Assembly: GCF_025151045.1 (NCBI RefSeq)
Contig: NZ_CP102285.1
Coordinates: forward strand, 2,418,001-2,482,000
Direction: 5' to 3'
DNA length: 64,000 nt
From: Parabacteroides johnsonii DSM 18315
Lineage (GTDB): Bacteria > Bacteroidota > Bacteroidia > Bacteroidales > Tannerellaceae
How positions within the stretch are numbered: position 1 is the stretch's first letter; the number at the start of each line of letters is the position of its first letter. The translations under genes and the position numbers were made by a program. The notes under the pieces were generated by a model. The model was not told where the DNA came from. It saw nothing but the letters and a program-made list of their open reading frames with translations, and did no database searches. Below, piece by piece: positions 45,744 to 54,814 of this stretch.

Positions 45744-45841
45744 ATGTATCAGAATACAATTACCAAAAAAGCGAATCCGAATATCACCAGTGCTGATACC
45801 AATACGACCTTGGCTTATATCATTTCTGACGTCATTAAGAA

Positions 45842-47317
45842 TTATTTTGCAAACCTGACATCGGTCCCCTTATCCTCTTTCGCCTTAATAGCCAGAGCCC
45901 GGCCTTGAACTTTTACTTTTCCGGTTATAAATTCCGGGATATTGAAAGATTTCATAAAAGAGGGATAGAAACCGACATCTTTCTGAGGCAGTAGAAACGG
46001 CTTGCCTACTTTGCCATCTTCTCCCACATAAGCAATATACGGACGTGTATATAAACCGTCTATCCGCCGGCTGCTGAAAACGAACCAACGACTGTTGCTG
46101 CTCCAGGAATGGTAGCTTTCAACATCGTCGCTATTCACTTCCGCCAACGGACGACTCGTGCCAATCTGAAGATCCGTCATATATAAATCGGCATCTTTAT
46201 GCCAGATCGAAAAGTTTCCATAACCGGACAATGTATATAAAAGGTAACGTCCGTCAGGTGAAACACGCGGGAAAGAAGCACTCATTCCGCCGCTCTTCGC
46301 ATTGTAAAGCGTATCAACCTGCGTTCCGAAAGTACGTGTCGCCGGATCAAAGGAAATGGAACATAAGTTATATTTGACTTCTGAGTATTCCTGCGGAATA
46401 GGGCGGGCCTCCGCTGTACAGAAATAGAGTGTCTTTCCGTCGGGAGAGAAAGTAGGAAATGTTTCAAAAGCATCTTTCGAAAAAATAGTTGAAGCTGTTA
46501 CGATCTCGTGTTTTTCCACATCGTATACCACAACATCTGAAGCCTCATCATATACCTCCACCCTATTCTTGTCATTCAGATGAAATGCCTGCTTGGTCGT
46601 ATTCACAGAGAAAGCCACATATTTACCCGAAGGATGCCAGGAAGGGTAAACCAAAGAAGAAATCGTTTCCCTCGTCTTGGTATTCAGTTTTTCTATCTTA
46701 TCACCATCGACCAGGATCGTTCCCGGAAAAGTCTCACGCATATGGAACAACATCTTATCCGGATTCTGCATGCAAAACGAATGGCAATTCACACAATTGT
46801 TTCCACTCATCTTATTTTCAATAATGGGAGTTTGCGTATAACTCTCCAGATCCCGCTGATAGATTCCCATCTTATTCCACAACTCATATCCCGGATCAAT
46901 CAGACGATAAGCCAGATAAGAGTCTATTTTTTCCGCAGCAACCTGGATGGTAAAAGGAGAATAGGCCACCCACTCATTGCCTTGTTTCACCTGAACCGTC
47001 ACCTGTATGGAGTTACCAGTAGCCGATTCCAATAATTTCTTCCATTTGGAAGGGGGAATCACAAAGCCACCCTTTTCTCCTTTCACTTCGAATTGTTGCC
47101 CTCCAAAAGAAAAAACAGCACACGATCCGGCATCCTGGTCGTTCAAAGCAAAATTCAAGGGAGCTATATTAGGGGGAATTACCACACCGTTATAATCCGG
47201 AAAAATGACAGGCATCTCGTCCAATGTACGGCTCACTTTCACCGAGTCGGAACAAGACAACAAAGCAGCCAGCATACACATATATATATTCTTTCTTTCC
47301 ATGTTCTCACACATCAT
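45842..47317 (-). CDS. TolB-like beta-propeller lipoprotein with a CxxCH motif
   Basis: About 491 aa. The likely lipobox is LLSC after MERKNIYMCMLAALLSCSDS; ATGs at 47317, 47314 and 47302 are possible, and the first overlaps the upstream stop. The N-terminal region resembles a small beta domain. A single haem-binding-type motif lies in NCVNCHSFCMQN, then WD40/TolB-like blades (YPSWHPSGKYVAFSVN, FPTFSPDGKTLYFCTA, FPRVSPDGRYLLYTLS). Function unknown. It is co-translated with the membrane protein upstream, in an operon headed by a two-domain ABC ATPase. Confidence 0.8.
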   Translation of the reverse strand: MMCENMERKNIYMCMLAALLSCSDSVKVSRTLDEMPVIFPDYNGVVIPPNIAPLNFALNDQDAGSCAVFSFGGQQFEVKGEKGGFVIPPSKWKKLLESATGNSIQVTVQVKQGNEWVAYSPFTIQVAAEKIDSYLAYRLIDPGYELWNKMGIYQRDLESYTQTPIIENKMSGNNCVNCHSFCMQNPDKMLFHMRETFPGTILVDGDKIEKLNTKTRETISSLVYPSWHPSGKYVAFSVNTTKQAFHLNDKNRVEVYDEASDVVVYDVEKHEIVTASTIFSKDAFETFPTFSPDGKTLYFCTAEARPIPQEYSEVKYNLCSISFDPATRTFGTQVDTLYNAKSGGMSASFPRVSPDGRYLLYTLSGYGNFSIWHKDADLYMTDLQIGTSRPLAEVNSDDVESYHSWSSNSRWFVFSSRRIDGLYTRPYIAYVGEDGKVGKPFLLPQKDVGFYPSFMKSFNIPEFITGKVKVQGRALAIKAKEDKGTDVRFAK

Positions 47318-49065
47318 TTAAACATAAAGTAAAACCAGTAGGTATTTCCGTACGACCGGTTCAACAACCCGGCAATAGCACTGTTATTACGGTTCGCAAG
47401 CACCTGCTTTTTATAGTCGGCGAAGCGGGCTACAGTTGTTTCGGAGACATTGAAACGTTTCCAGTAATCCGGTTCTTTTTCAGACATCACAATGACAGCT
47501 TCCTGGAAATGCACAGGTAAAACAGGCAAGAACTCCGTCCCATAATATTTCTCCACCATCGCTTTAAACCCCTCTAAATCTTTAGCCAGTAAATACATAG
47601 CACCCAAATACTGCAATGCTGCAGAATTGGCCGGTCCCTTTTCCAGGAAAAGCTCCAGGTCCCCCGTCAACCCATTTATCATTGCCAATGAATTCCGATC
47701 CGGCAACATCCGCCTGCGGATTCCCAATACAGGATCGCTTTCGACAACTTCGTCATTATAAAGGAATTTGCGCTGTGATTGAGCCCAATCACGATATGCA
47801 TATGTTCTCTCAAGTATCGAGATATATTTTTCAGCTATGGGATACGTGCCATAAATCAGATTTGTCTGCACCAGTCTTTTCAGCATACGAGGATTGCCAT
47901 CCTCCATAGCACTCACATAACCTTCAAAAGCCATTTCCTGCGATGATGCGGTTGCTCCCATCGTAAAATAGATATCACTGAGCAGGCAAGATATATTTTC
48001 CGATTTATTCCATTGTACAAGCAATCCCTGAGGTCCCCGTTGGTCGAAGTTGAACATTTTGTCCGAAAGTTCCCCCTTATTGGCCAATGCCATATTCAGA
48101 TGGCACATATATAAAAAGTTAGTCAGTTTCCCTTTACATTCTTCTATTGTCTTGTCCCATTGTTCCGTTCGGGCAAAGTAATCCAGTTTTTTCAACCTCA
48201 GCGTCTTTGCATCGCTATATTTGGGCATTCCCCACCACAGGACGGCACCGATCATAGCCAATTGAACGATACAACTGATCCCCGCCCGCCATTTCTTTCC
48301 GGACAAGCTATTTTTATTCCGGATAAAGAAAGCGACAAGAAAGACCAGAGGCAGGCAAATCCAAGAATAATAAATGATTTCTTTTGGATGGAGCGTATTG
48401 TGGTAATACAGATCCGGCCCGAAAACCCACCGATATTCGCCCATCAAAGAGAAATAAACCGTTCCAACACCTAATAGCAAAACCTCCGCAACCCAGATCA
48501 ACGAGATATACCATTTAGGCGTCTTCCGCAACCCTTCGAACAGGCAAACCATTCCGGCAAACAAGACGGCAATCGATCCTGCCAACCAGAACAAGACCGT
48601 AACCAACACACAGCCTGCCACCAAACGGAAAAGATCATTCCGTATCCTCATATACCCACAGAGCAAAGCCATCATCATCAGGTAGCAAACAGTGCCCTGT
48701 ACCCTGTAATTGAAGTCGAAATGCATGAATAGCAAAGCCAACATCGGTAGCACATAAAGGATAAAAAGCCCCGAAACAGGCGCGATCCGTTTCACAATAC
48801 CAGCCGTACAAACCCCGACACCTGTCAATAAGGCCGCAGTAACCAACGCCCCAACATAGGGACGGATAAAAAACTGCACCAGGAATTCCGCCACCAACAT
48901 GGAAAAGCCACCCGGAAGAAGCAGTTTATTCCTTATATACGCCTCGGTAAACAAAAACAGCTGGCTCTGTTCTATATAATAAAAGTGATACTCGAAACGC
49001 GTTTGCAAGAAAGCAAACAAAGCTCCGAAAACGACCAACCAAAAGGCAACAAGTTTGTATTTCAT
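47314..49065 (-). CDS. Multi-spanning membrane protein, DUF6057-like
   Basis: A 583-aa protein with about eight to ten membrane helices in the first 300 residues (for example YLVGALVTAALLTGV-like hydrophobic stretches and LFILYVLPMLALLFM), then a soluble helical C-terminal half with TPR-like character (LQYLGAMYLLAKDLEGFKAM). I recall this family as DUF6057, always beside a TolB-like lipoprotein, but the name is from memory. No enzymatic motif is visible. It lies 11 bp after the ABC ATPase gene and overlaps the propeller lipoprotein start. Confidence 0.7.
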   Translation of the reverse strand: MKYKLVAFWLVVFGALFAFLQTRFEYHFYYIEQSQLFLFTEAYIRNKLLLPGGFSMLVAEFLVQFFIRPYVGALVTAALLTGVGVCTAGIVKRIAPVSGLFILYVLPMLALLFMHFDFNYRVQGTVCYLMMMALLCGYMRIRNDLFRLVAGCVLVTVLFWLAGSIAVLFAGMVCLFEGLRKTPKWYISLIWVAEVLLLGVGTVYFSLMGEYRWVFGPDLYYHNTLHPKEIIYYSWICLPLVFLVAFFIRNKNSLSGKKWRAGISCIVQLAMIGAVLWWGMPKYSDAKTLRLKKLDYFARTEQWDKTIEECKGKLTNFLYMCHLNMALANKGELSDKMFNFDQRGPQGLLVQWNKSENISCLLSDIYFTMGATASSQEMAFEGYVSAMEDGNPRMLKRLVQTNLIYGTYPIAEKYISILERTYAYRDWAQSQRKFLYNDEVVESDPVLGIRRRMLPDRNSLAMINGLTGDLELFLEKGPANSAALQYLGAMYLLAKDLEGFKAMVEKYYGTEFLPVLPVHFQEAVIVMSEKEPDYWKRFNVSETTVARFADYKKQVLANRNNSAIAGLLNRSYGNTYWFYFMFK

Positions 49066-49076
49066 CAGACAAATCC

Positions 49077-50546
49077 TTAAGCGTGTTTAACTAATTCAAA
49101 ACGTCTATCCACACAAGACGGCAATTCATGCGGATAGTGTGTGACATAGATCAGCGTCTTTCCCGGACACGAACAAAACTGCTCGATAATGGCAGCCGCC
49201 TTCTTCTTATTGCTCACATCCAACCCATGCAACGGTTCATCCAAGATAATCAGGTCCGGATCTTTTACAAACGCACGCGCCAAAAGTGCCAACCGCTGTT
49301 CGCCGGACGAAAGCGTAAGGAAAGACCGGTCTTTCAACTCTTCGATACCGAATACACGCATCCAAGCCAAAGCTATCTGTTGTTGCTGCTCCGTACACTT
49401 CCTGAACAACCCGACTGAGTCAAAGAAACCGGAACCAACGATACTCAATACCGGTACATTCTCCATATAGAAAAGATGCATTTCCGGGGAAACATATCCG
49501 ATGCGCTTCTTTATATCCCAGATACTTTCTCCCGACCCACGTTTCCGGTCAAAAAGATAAAGCGTGTTGGCATACGATTGAGGATTATCGGCATAAATCA
49601 AGCTCAACAAAGTCGACTTGCCTGCCCCGTTCGGACCGAACAACGCCCACTTCTCCCCATTTTTCACTTCCCAATCCAATTCTTTCAGGATGGTACGGCT
49701 ACCATATTTGACCGAAACGTGTTCCATCCTGAAAGTAACGAGATGGGTGGAAGGTTCTTTCTGATCCTCAACCGGGAGTGAAAACGACTCGCTCCGAACA
49801 GAATCGACTTTTCCTTCGGACGGGAACAAATCAGCAATCAGATCCGTTTGCTTCAGGAATTTCTCCCGACTGTAAATCGGAAGGCACTTACGCTGCTTGA
49901 CCGGTAAGATATGCGTAATCATTTCAGGTATATCATCCGGATTGGAAAGCAGTAAAACCACCTGCACACCTTTCAATTTCGTCATTTGCTGCAACATCTC
50001 CACCAGAACACCTCTCGAAGGAGCATCCAGTCCGATAAAAGGATTATCCAATATCAAGACACGGGGACGTTTCAACAACGTACGAACAATCAAGAACTTT
50101 CTCAATTCACCACTGGACAGGAAGATCAGTTTCTTCGGCAAAAACTCTTCTATACCGAACAAAGATAACACATTATGATAATCTTCCGATCCGGCATCTT
50201 CATTTAATATATCTTCTATTGTAGGAACCTCGTCCGTTTCAGTCGAATGCCAGCGTTGCTGATAATAAGAATTACGGCAATCAGCCAAAGAGTAAATATC
50301 TTTAAACGCTATACTTTTCACCAGATTACTGACATTCCCCTCGTATCCGAAAGTAACTTCGCCTTCCTTCAATGCAAATTTACGTTGCATAACATCGGCA
50401 ATCAATGTTTTGCCTGCACCATTTGGCCCGATGACAGCCCATTGTTGTCCCTCTTCTATTATCCAGTTGAGAGGTTCTTCAAAACGCAGTTCCGGCAAAC
50501 GGGTCACGACGTTCCGAATATTCACCATTATTTTCCTATTTTCCAT
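49077..50546 (-). CDS. Two-domain ABC ATPase, ModF-like
   Basis: A 489-aa soluble protein with two ABC cassettes: GPNGAGKTL / LSSGELRKF / VLILDNPF in the first and GPNGAGKST / LSSGEQRLALLARA / LIILDEPL in the second. The catalytic Glu after the first Walker B Asp is replaced by Asn, so the first site is probably non-hydrolytic. The layout resembles ModF/PhrA proteins. No molybdate genes are nearby, so the substrate is open. The start MENRKIMVNIR (50546) is used; a second ATG lies six codons later. It is the first gene of a three-gene operon. Confidence 0.8.
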   Translation of the reverse strand: MENRKIMVNIRNVVTRLPELRFEEPLNWIIEEGQQWAVIGPNGAGKTLIADVMQRKFALKEGEVTFGYEGNVSNLVKSIAFKDIYSLADCRNSYYQQRWHSTETDEVPTIEDILNEDAGSEDYHNVLSLFGIEEFLPKKLIFLSSGELRKFLIVRTLLKRPRVLILDNPFIGLDAPSRGVLVEMLQQMTKLKGVQVVLLLSNPDDIPEMITHILPVKQRKCLPIYSREKFLKQTDLIADLFPSEGKVDSVRSESFSLPVEDQKEPSTHLVTFRMEHVSVKYGSRTILKELDWEVKNGEKWALFGPNGAGKSTLLSLIYADNPQSYANTLYLFDRKRGSGESIWDIKKRIGYVSPEMHLFYMENVPVLSIVGSGFFDSVGLFRKCTEQQQQIALAWMRVFGIEELKDRSFLTLSSGEQRLALLARAFVKDPDLIILDEPLHGLDVSNKKKAAAIIEQFCSCPGKTLIYVTHYPHELPSCVDRRFELVKHA

Positions 50547-50566
50547 CGCCTTTTTATTACACGAAG

Positions 50567-50574
50567 CAAAGGTA
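50567..50574 (-). promoter_or_regulatory. -7 box for the ModF-like operon
   Basis: The minus strand reads TACCTTTG, matching TAnnTTTG, about 20 bp before the ATG at 50546, with a possible TTG -33 element about 21 bp further upstream. A TGTACAGGT/ACCTGTACA inverted repeat (50615-50676) lies upstream. The rest of the 50547-50809 gap shows nothing else. Confidence 0.5.
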
Positions 50575-50809
50575 ACAGAAAAGGGGAAACTCTCCCAAGC
50601 TCCCCCTTCTATTTTGTACAGGTATATTGTTATATATATTTCTTCGCAAATTAGTTACCAAAAACAGACCTGTACAGTATCCCAACGTTCGTTTCAAAAA
50701 TACACTTAAACTATTTACACCACAAATATAGTAAATAATTTTACTTATTATCATTTTACAACTCAAATTTGTTGCAAAACATAATATTTACAATAAGTTT
50801 AGTAACACA

Positions 50810-51577
50810 TTAAAAGACACGTGTGCCCTTTCCCAAATGAATATCTGAAGCCTGCGTGATAATCACCTGCTTAACCCCGGCATCAATCGCTTGAAACGAA
50901 TTTTCGAGTTTAGGGATCATTCCCCCTTGAATCACACCTGCTTCCACATACTGCTTAAAAGCCGTACGGTCTATTTCGGGAATCACACTTTCATCATCGT
51001 TCTCATCTTTCAAAACCCCTTTCTTCTCAAAGCAGAACATCAAAGTCACTTCAAAATGTTTTGCCAGAGCTTTAGCTGCTTCTCCCGCGATCGTATCGGC
51101 ATTGGTATTCAACATATGTCCTTGTTTGTCGTGTGTAAGGGGAGCTAATACGGGAACAATATCCTGATGAATCAGGGAGGCCAGCAAATCCGCATTCACC
51201 TCTTTCACATCACCGACAAAACCGTAGTCAACCTCTCCTACCGGACGTTTGTCCGACCGCATCAGATTCATATCCGCTCCGGTCAGTCCCAACGCGTTTA
51301 TGCCTAAGGCCTGAAGGCCGGCGACAATATTCTTATTGACCAGTCCTCCGTAAACCATTGTAACCACTCTCAACATATCTGCATCCGTAATCCGGCGACC
51401 GCCCACCATCTTACTCTCGATACCCAACTGTGCAGCAAGTTTGGTAGCGGAACGTCCCCCCCCATGAACCAGCACTTTATATCCTTCCACCTGCGAGAAG
51501 TCATTCAGCAGATTGCGGAGTGTTTCTTCTTCTTCCACAATCTTTCCTCCCACCTTTATCAGCGTCAGCTTTTCCAT
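50810..51577 (-). CDS. argB: Acetylglutamate kinase family (arginine synthesis)
   Basis: A 255-aa amino-acid kinase. MEKLTLIKVGGKIVEEEE, the glycine-rich VHGGGRSATKLAAQLGI and LGLTGADMNLMRSDKRP match ArgB. In Bacteroides the arginine pathway uses N-succinyl rather than N-acetyl intermediates, so the true substrate may be N-succinylglutamate; that is known of the group, not visible here. It is a single gene with its own -7 box at 51608-51615, divergent from the tRNA gene. Confidence 0.92.
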   Translation of the reverse strand: MEKLTLIKVGGKIVEEEETLRNLLNDFSQVEGYKVLVHGGGRSATKLAAQLGIESKMVGGRRITDADMLRVVTMVYGGLVNKNIVAGLQALGINALGLTGADMNLMRSDKRPVGEVDYGFVGDVKEVNADLLASLIHQDIVPVLAPLTHDKQGHMLNTNADTIAGEAAKALAKHFEVTLMFCFEKKGVLKDENDDESVIPEIDRTAFKQYVEAGVIQGGMIPKLENSFQAIDAGVKQVIITQASDIHLGKGTRVF

Positions 51578-51607
51578 TTCTAATAAATTCTTTTAAATTT
51601 TTTGAGC

Positions 51608-51615
51608 CAAAGGTA
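51608..51615 (-). promoter_or_regulatory. -7 box of argB
   Basis: TACCTTTG on the minus strand fits TAnnTTTG, 31 bp before the argB ATG. It lies back to back with the tRNA promoter. Confidence 0.5.
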
Positions 51616-51636
51616 CTAAAAAATAAAAGATTTGTA

Positions 51637-51644
51637 TACTTTTG
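51637..51644 (+). promoter_or_regulatory. -7 box of tRNA-Gly
   Basis: TACTTTTG fits TAnnTTTG and ends 11 bp before the first base of the mature tRNA. No clear -33 box is seen. Confidence 0.55.
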
Positions 51645-51655
51645 CATCATCCAAC

Positions 51656-51728
51656 GCGGTAGTAGCTCAGTTGGTAGAGCATCAGCTTCCCAAGCTGAGG
51701 GTCACGAGTTCGAGCCTCGCCTACCGCT
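51656..51728 (+). tRNA. tRNA-Gly, anticodon CCC
   Basis: A 73-nt cloverleaf. Acceptor GCGGTAG pairs with CTACCGC; D arm AGCTCAGTTGGTAGAGC; anticodon arm TCAGC-TTCCCAA-GCTGA with CCC at positions 34-36; T arm with GTTCGAG. The discriminator is T. The 3' CCA is not encoded (CCT follows). It reads GGG codons. Confidence 0.95.
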
Positions 51729-51734
51729 CCTAAG

Positions 51735-51785
51735 AAAACACTCTCTGATTATCAAACTATTAACAGATAATCGGGAGTGTTTTTT
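51735..51785 (+). terminator. Terminator after tRNA-Gly
   Basis: AAAACACTCTCTGATTATC (51735-51753) pairs with GATAATCGGGAGTGTTTT (from 51766), followed by a T run to 51785. Confidence 0.8.
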
Positions 51786-51849
51786 CTTTGCAAGAAACAA
51801 ATCATACACATAGCAAAAAGATACCGCAGATATAAGGTTAGCTTGTTTT

Positions 51850-51902
51850 CGACATTGTCGTGTATATTTTTGACAATGTCGGGAATATACTCGACAATGC
51901 CG
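51850..51902. promoter_or_regulatory. Three phased palindromes upstream of the response regulator
   Basis: CGACATTGTCG (51850), TGACAATGTCG (51871) and CGACAATGCCG (51892) start exactly 21 bp apart, followed by GAAAACAAAATACA. The array at 6900-6973 has the same cores, the same period and the same flanking GAAAACAAAATACA. It lies about 135-190 bp before the ATG at 52038. I found no sigma-54 promoter between it and that gene. Confidence 0.7.
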
Positions 51903-52037
51903 AAAACAAAATACATGCACAGAAAAATCCCAGCGGCTCAGCATATATTTACGATTATCCGCCAGGAAAAACAAGATTAGAAGGCTGGGATTCATAAATT
52001 ATCTGTATGTTTGAAAGCAAAAAGCAATAAACAGACA

Positions 52038-53408
52038 ATGACAATACGGCAGGGAAAGATTCTGATAGTTGACGACAACGAGGATATACTATTCACACTA
52101 AAGATGTTACTGCGTCCACGCGTAGAAAGTATCACCACTTGCTCCGATCCGAAAGAAATCAACCGGTTAGTTTCCAGAAATCAATATGACGTCATCCTGC
52201 TGGATATGAATTTCACAACGGATGCCGTCAGCGGCAAAGAAGGATTCTACTGGCTGGAACGGATACTGGAAATCGCGCCGGATACAGTCGTTATCCTGAT
52301 CACCGCTTACTCGGACACAGAAAAAGCCGTACGTGCCATCAAAGCCGGTGCAACCGACTTTATTCCTAAACCTTGGCAGAACGAAAAGATGCTGGCAACC
52401 CTATCGTCTGCCCTCGAACTTAGTTTCAGCCGTTCGGAAGTGCGAGCGCTTAAAGCGCAAAAATCAACGCTCACAGCTGCAACAGAGCCGGAAACGGAAG
52501 TAATCGGCGAATCGGCTGCCATGCAAAACGTGTTTCGAACGCTTGAAAAGCTAAAAGATACGGACGCCAACATCCTGTTGCAGGGAGAAAACGGGACAGG
52601 TAAAGATTTGATCGCCTACACGCTTCACAAGCAATCCGGACGCGGGAAAGAGCCGTTCATCCCGATAGATCTCGGAAGCATCCCACATGAACTGTTCGAA
52701 AGCGAACTGTTCGGCCACGAGAAAGGAGCGTTTACGGATGCGGACAAAAATAAATCCGGGCGCATCGAGATCGCATCCGGCGGCACGCTTTTCCTGAACG
52801 AGATCGGTAACTTGCCGTTGATGGCCCAATCCAAATTACTGACAGTCATCGAACAGCGCAAAATAAACCGGGTTGGTTCCACACAAGAGATCCCGATCGA
52901 CATCCGCCTGATCTCAGCCACCAATACAGACTTGCACGCAGCCGTGCAGGAAGGACATTTCCGGCAAGACTTGTTATACCGGATCAATACGATCGAGATC
53001 ATAATCCCGCCTTTACGTGAACGGGGAAATGATGTGACGCTCCTCGCCCGGCATTTCCTGCAACGCTATTGCCAGAAGTATAAAAAAGAGATAGACGGCT
53101 TTTCCGACGAAGCATATCAACTGTTGAAACAGTATAACTGGCCGGGAAACGTGCGTGAACTTCAACATGTGATCGAACGCGCCGTAATCCTTTCCGAAAC
53201 CCGACAATTGCAATATGACGATTTCATGCTTCGCCTTCCTGTTTACAACTCCCAGGACAAAGAAGGCAAGTTCAACCTGGAAGAACTGGAGAAAAACACG
53301 ATACAGGAAGTGCTTCGTCATTGCTCCGGAAATATGACACAGGCAGCCAGCCTGCTTGGTATCACACGTACTTCCTTATACCGGAGGTTGGAAAAATACA
53401 GCTTATGA
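52038..53408 (+). CDS. Sigma-54-dependent response regulator (NtrC family)
   Basis: A 456-aa enhancer-binding activator. The receiver domain has LIVDDNED, the phospho-acceptor Asp in VILLDMNF and Lys in DFIPKPW. The AAA+ domain has Walker A GENGTGKD; the sigma-54 contact loop reads GAFTDA rather than GAFTGA, and Walker B LFLNEIGNL has Asn where Asp is usual. The Fis-type C-terminal helix-turn-helix is TQAASLLGITRTSLYRRLEK. ATG 52038 is preferred to TTG 52011. It overlaps the kinase gene by 4 bp (ATGA). Likely targets are the phased palindromes upstream of itself and of the ABC operon at 6.6 kb. Confidence 0.93.
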   Translation: MTIRQGKILIVDDNEDILFTLKMLLRPRVESITTCSDPKEINRLVSRNQYDVILLDMNFTTDAVSGKEGFYWLERILEIAPDTVVILITAYSDTEKAVRAIKAGATDFIPKPWQNEKMLATLSSALELSFSRSEVRALKAQKSTLTAATEPETEVIGESAAMQNVFRTLEKLKDTDANILLQGENGTGKDLIAYTLHKQSGRGKEPFIPIDLGSIPHELFESELFGHEKGAFTDADKNKSGRIEIASGGTLFLNEIGNLPLMAQSKLLTVIEQRKINRVGSTQEIPIDIRLISATNTDLHAAVQEGHFRQDLLYRINTIEIIIPPLRERGNDVTLLARHFLQRYCQKYKKEIDGFSDEAYQLLKQYNWPGNVRELQHVIERAVILSETRQLQYDDFMLRLPVYNSQDKEGKFNLEELEKNTIQEVLRHCSGNMTQAASLLGITRTSLYRRLEKYSL

Positions 53409-54739
53409 AACGTTATACGAAAAAAGCGGCCGGATTGATTTTCCTACTGTTGGCGACCAGCGTGACGTTCGGGCTACTTGTCGCTTTCCAGTTTTATATC
53501 TCCGCCATCGTCACGTTTGCCTTGATTTTGTTCGAGGGATATTATCTGTTTCACATGATGGAACGCAGTGACCGCTTGTTCAAACAGTTTATCTGGTCGA
53601 TTCGCTATTCCGACTTTCTCGCCTCCGGCACTCCTTTACAAAAACAGAATGACAAGATTCCGCAAGACATGGTGAAGGTCATGGAAGAAGCTTTGCAACA
53701 TTACAAAAAACACCTGCAAGAGAAGGAAAGCCAGCTGCAATATTTCCAGGCTTTGGCAAACCATATCGACCTTTCCGTATTTGTCTACTCCGCCACCGGA
53801 CAGGTAGAATGGATGAACCAAGCGTTCAAGATACAAACGGGTCTGAACTTTGCCGAAACGATCGACGATCTGGCCACCTATCATCCGGAACTTCCCGCCC
53901 GCCTGCGCACTTTGCATCCTGGCGAACTGTCCATCCTGCAAGTCAGGCGGAAAGATGAATATTCGCAGTTGATCCTTTCAGCCATATCATTCGTCGTCCT
54001 GGGCAAGCCGCTTACGGTCGTCAGCATGAAAAACATCCGTTCCGTCCTGGAAAACAAAGAGACGGAAGCCTGGCAGAAATTGATCCGGGTTCTGACACAC
54101 GAGATCATGAACTCCATGACGCCGATCGTTTCCCTATCCGAACTGCTCCGGAACAAGTGCATGGATGAACCGGGAGTCGATACGGAAGACAGGGAAGAGA
54201 TCAACCAAGCTGTCGAAACGATTTTCCGCAGGAGCAGCGGCTTGGTACGCTTCGTAGAAAGCTACCGGAAAGTTACGGGCATCCCGATGCCTATTCCGGA
54301 GATTATACCGGTCAACCATTTCCTAGACAACATCAGCCTCCTGTTCAAGGACCAGAAAGACAAGATCAAGATCATCCCCGCGACGGCACACCTACAAGTT
54401 ATTGCCGACAAAGGATTGATCGAACAAGTGCTGATCAACCTGGTCAAGAATGCTTTGGACGCAACACGCCATTGTCTGAGGCCACAGATCGAACTGTCTG
54501 CCGGCATCAACGAAGAGGGCAAAACCTTTATCCGGGTAAGCGACAACGGGACAGGCATACCGGTTGAAGTTCAGGAACGTATCTTTATCCCATTCTTCAC
54601 GACCAAACCTTCCGGCTCCGGCATCGGGTTGAGTATTTCCAGGCAGATCATGCACATGCACAAAGGAGATTTGTCCGTTTTATCCGAGAACGGACAAGGC
54701 AGTCGGTTCTTCGTTACTTTCGGCTCAATTCAAAAGTAA
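53405..54739 (+). CDS. Sensor histidine kinase
   Basis: A 444-aa membrane kinase and cognate partner of the upstream regulator. Two membrane helices (about residues 10-27 and 32-50; LIFLLLATSVTFGLLVAFQF) have almost no periplasmic loop, so sensing may be in the membrane or cytoplasm. A PAS-like region follows (residues ~110-200). The H-box is VLTHEIMNSMTPI; ATP-binding motifs are NLVKNALDAT (N box), DNGTGIP (G1) and SGSGIGLSIS (G2). The start at 53405 overlaps the regulator stop as ATGA, so translation is coupled. Confidence 0.93.
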   Translation: MKRYTKKAAGLIFLLLATSVTFGLLVAFQFYISAIVTFALILFEGYYLFHMMERSDRLFKQFIWSIRYSDFLASGTPLQKQNDKIPQDMVKVMEEALQHYKKHLQEKESQLQYFQALANHIDLSVFVYSATGQVEWMNQAFKIQTGLNFAETIDDLATYHPELPARLRTLHPGELSILQVRRKDEYSQLILSAISFVVLGKPLTVVSMKNIRSVLENKETEAWQKLIRVLTHEIMNSMTPIVSLSELLRNKCMDEPGVDTEDREEINQAVETIFRRSSGLVRFVESYRKVTGIPMPIPEIIPVNHFLDNISLLFKDQKDKIKIIPATAHLQVIADKGLIEQVLINLVKNALDATRHCLRPQIELSAGINEEGKTFIRVSDNGTGIPVEVQERIFIPFFTTKPSGSGIGLSISRQIMHMHKGDLSVLSENGQGSRFFVTFGSIQK

Positions 54740-54774
54740 GCAAAACTTTTCTTTCAAGAGAAAAGTAATATTCC

Positions 54775-54782
54775 TACATTTG
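54775..54782 (+). promoter_or_regulatory. -7 box of nnr
   Basis: TACATTTG fits TAnnTTTG, 33 bp before the nnr ATG, with TTTC about 19 bp upstream as a weak -33. A small inverted repeat (ACTTTTCT/AGAAAAGT, near 54745-54766) overlaps the -33 zone. Confidence 0.5.
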
Positions 54783-54814
54783 TATGCACAAAGAAACAAA
54801 GACAGCAGATAGTT

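Noticed and set aside
45755-45835. Short hydrophobic minus-strand peptide (VVLVSALVIFGFAFLVIVF)
   Set aside because: It resembles a membrane segment, but a stop lies just upstream and no start codon or ribosome-binding sequence is present.
46580-47035. 151-aa antisense ORF in the propeller lipoprotein gene
   Set aside because: Antisense shadow; rich in Arg, His and Ser with no domain.
51702-51995. ORFs on both strands after tRNA-Gly
   Set aside because: They run through the tRNA terminator and the palindrome array; heptad-like repeats come from the 21-bp period.
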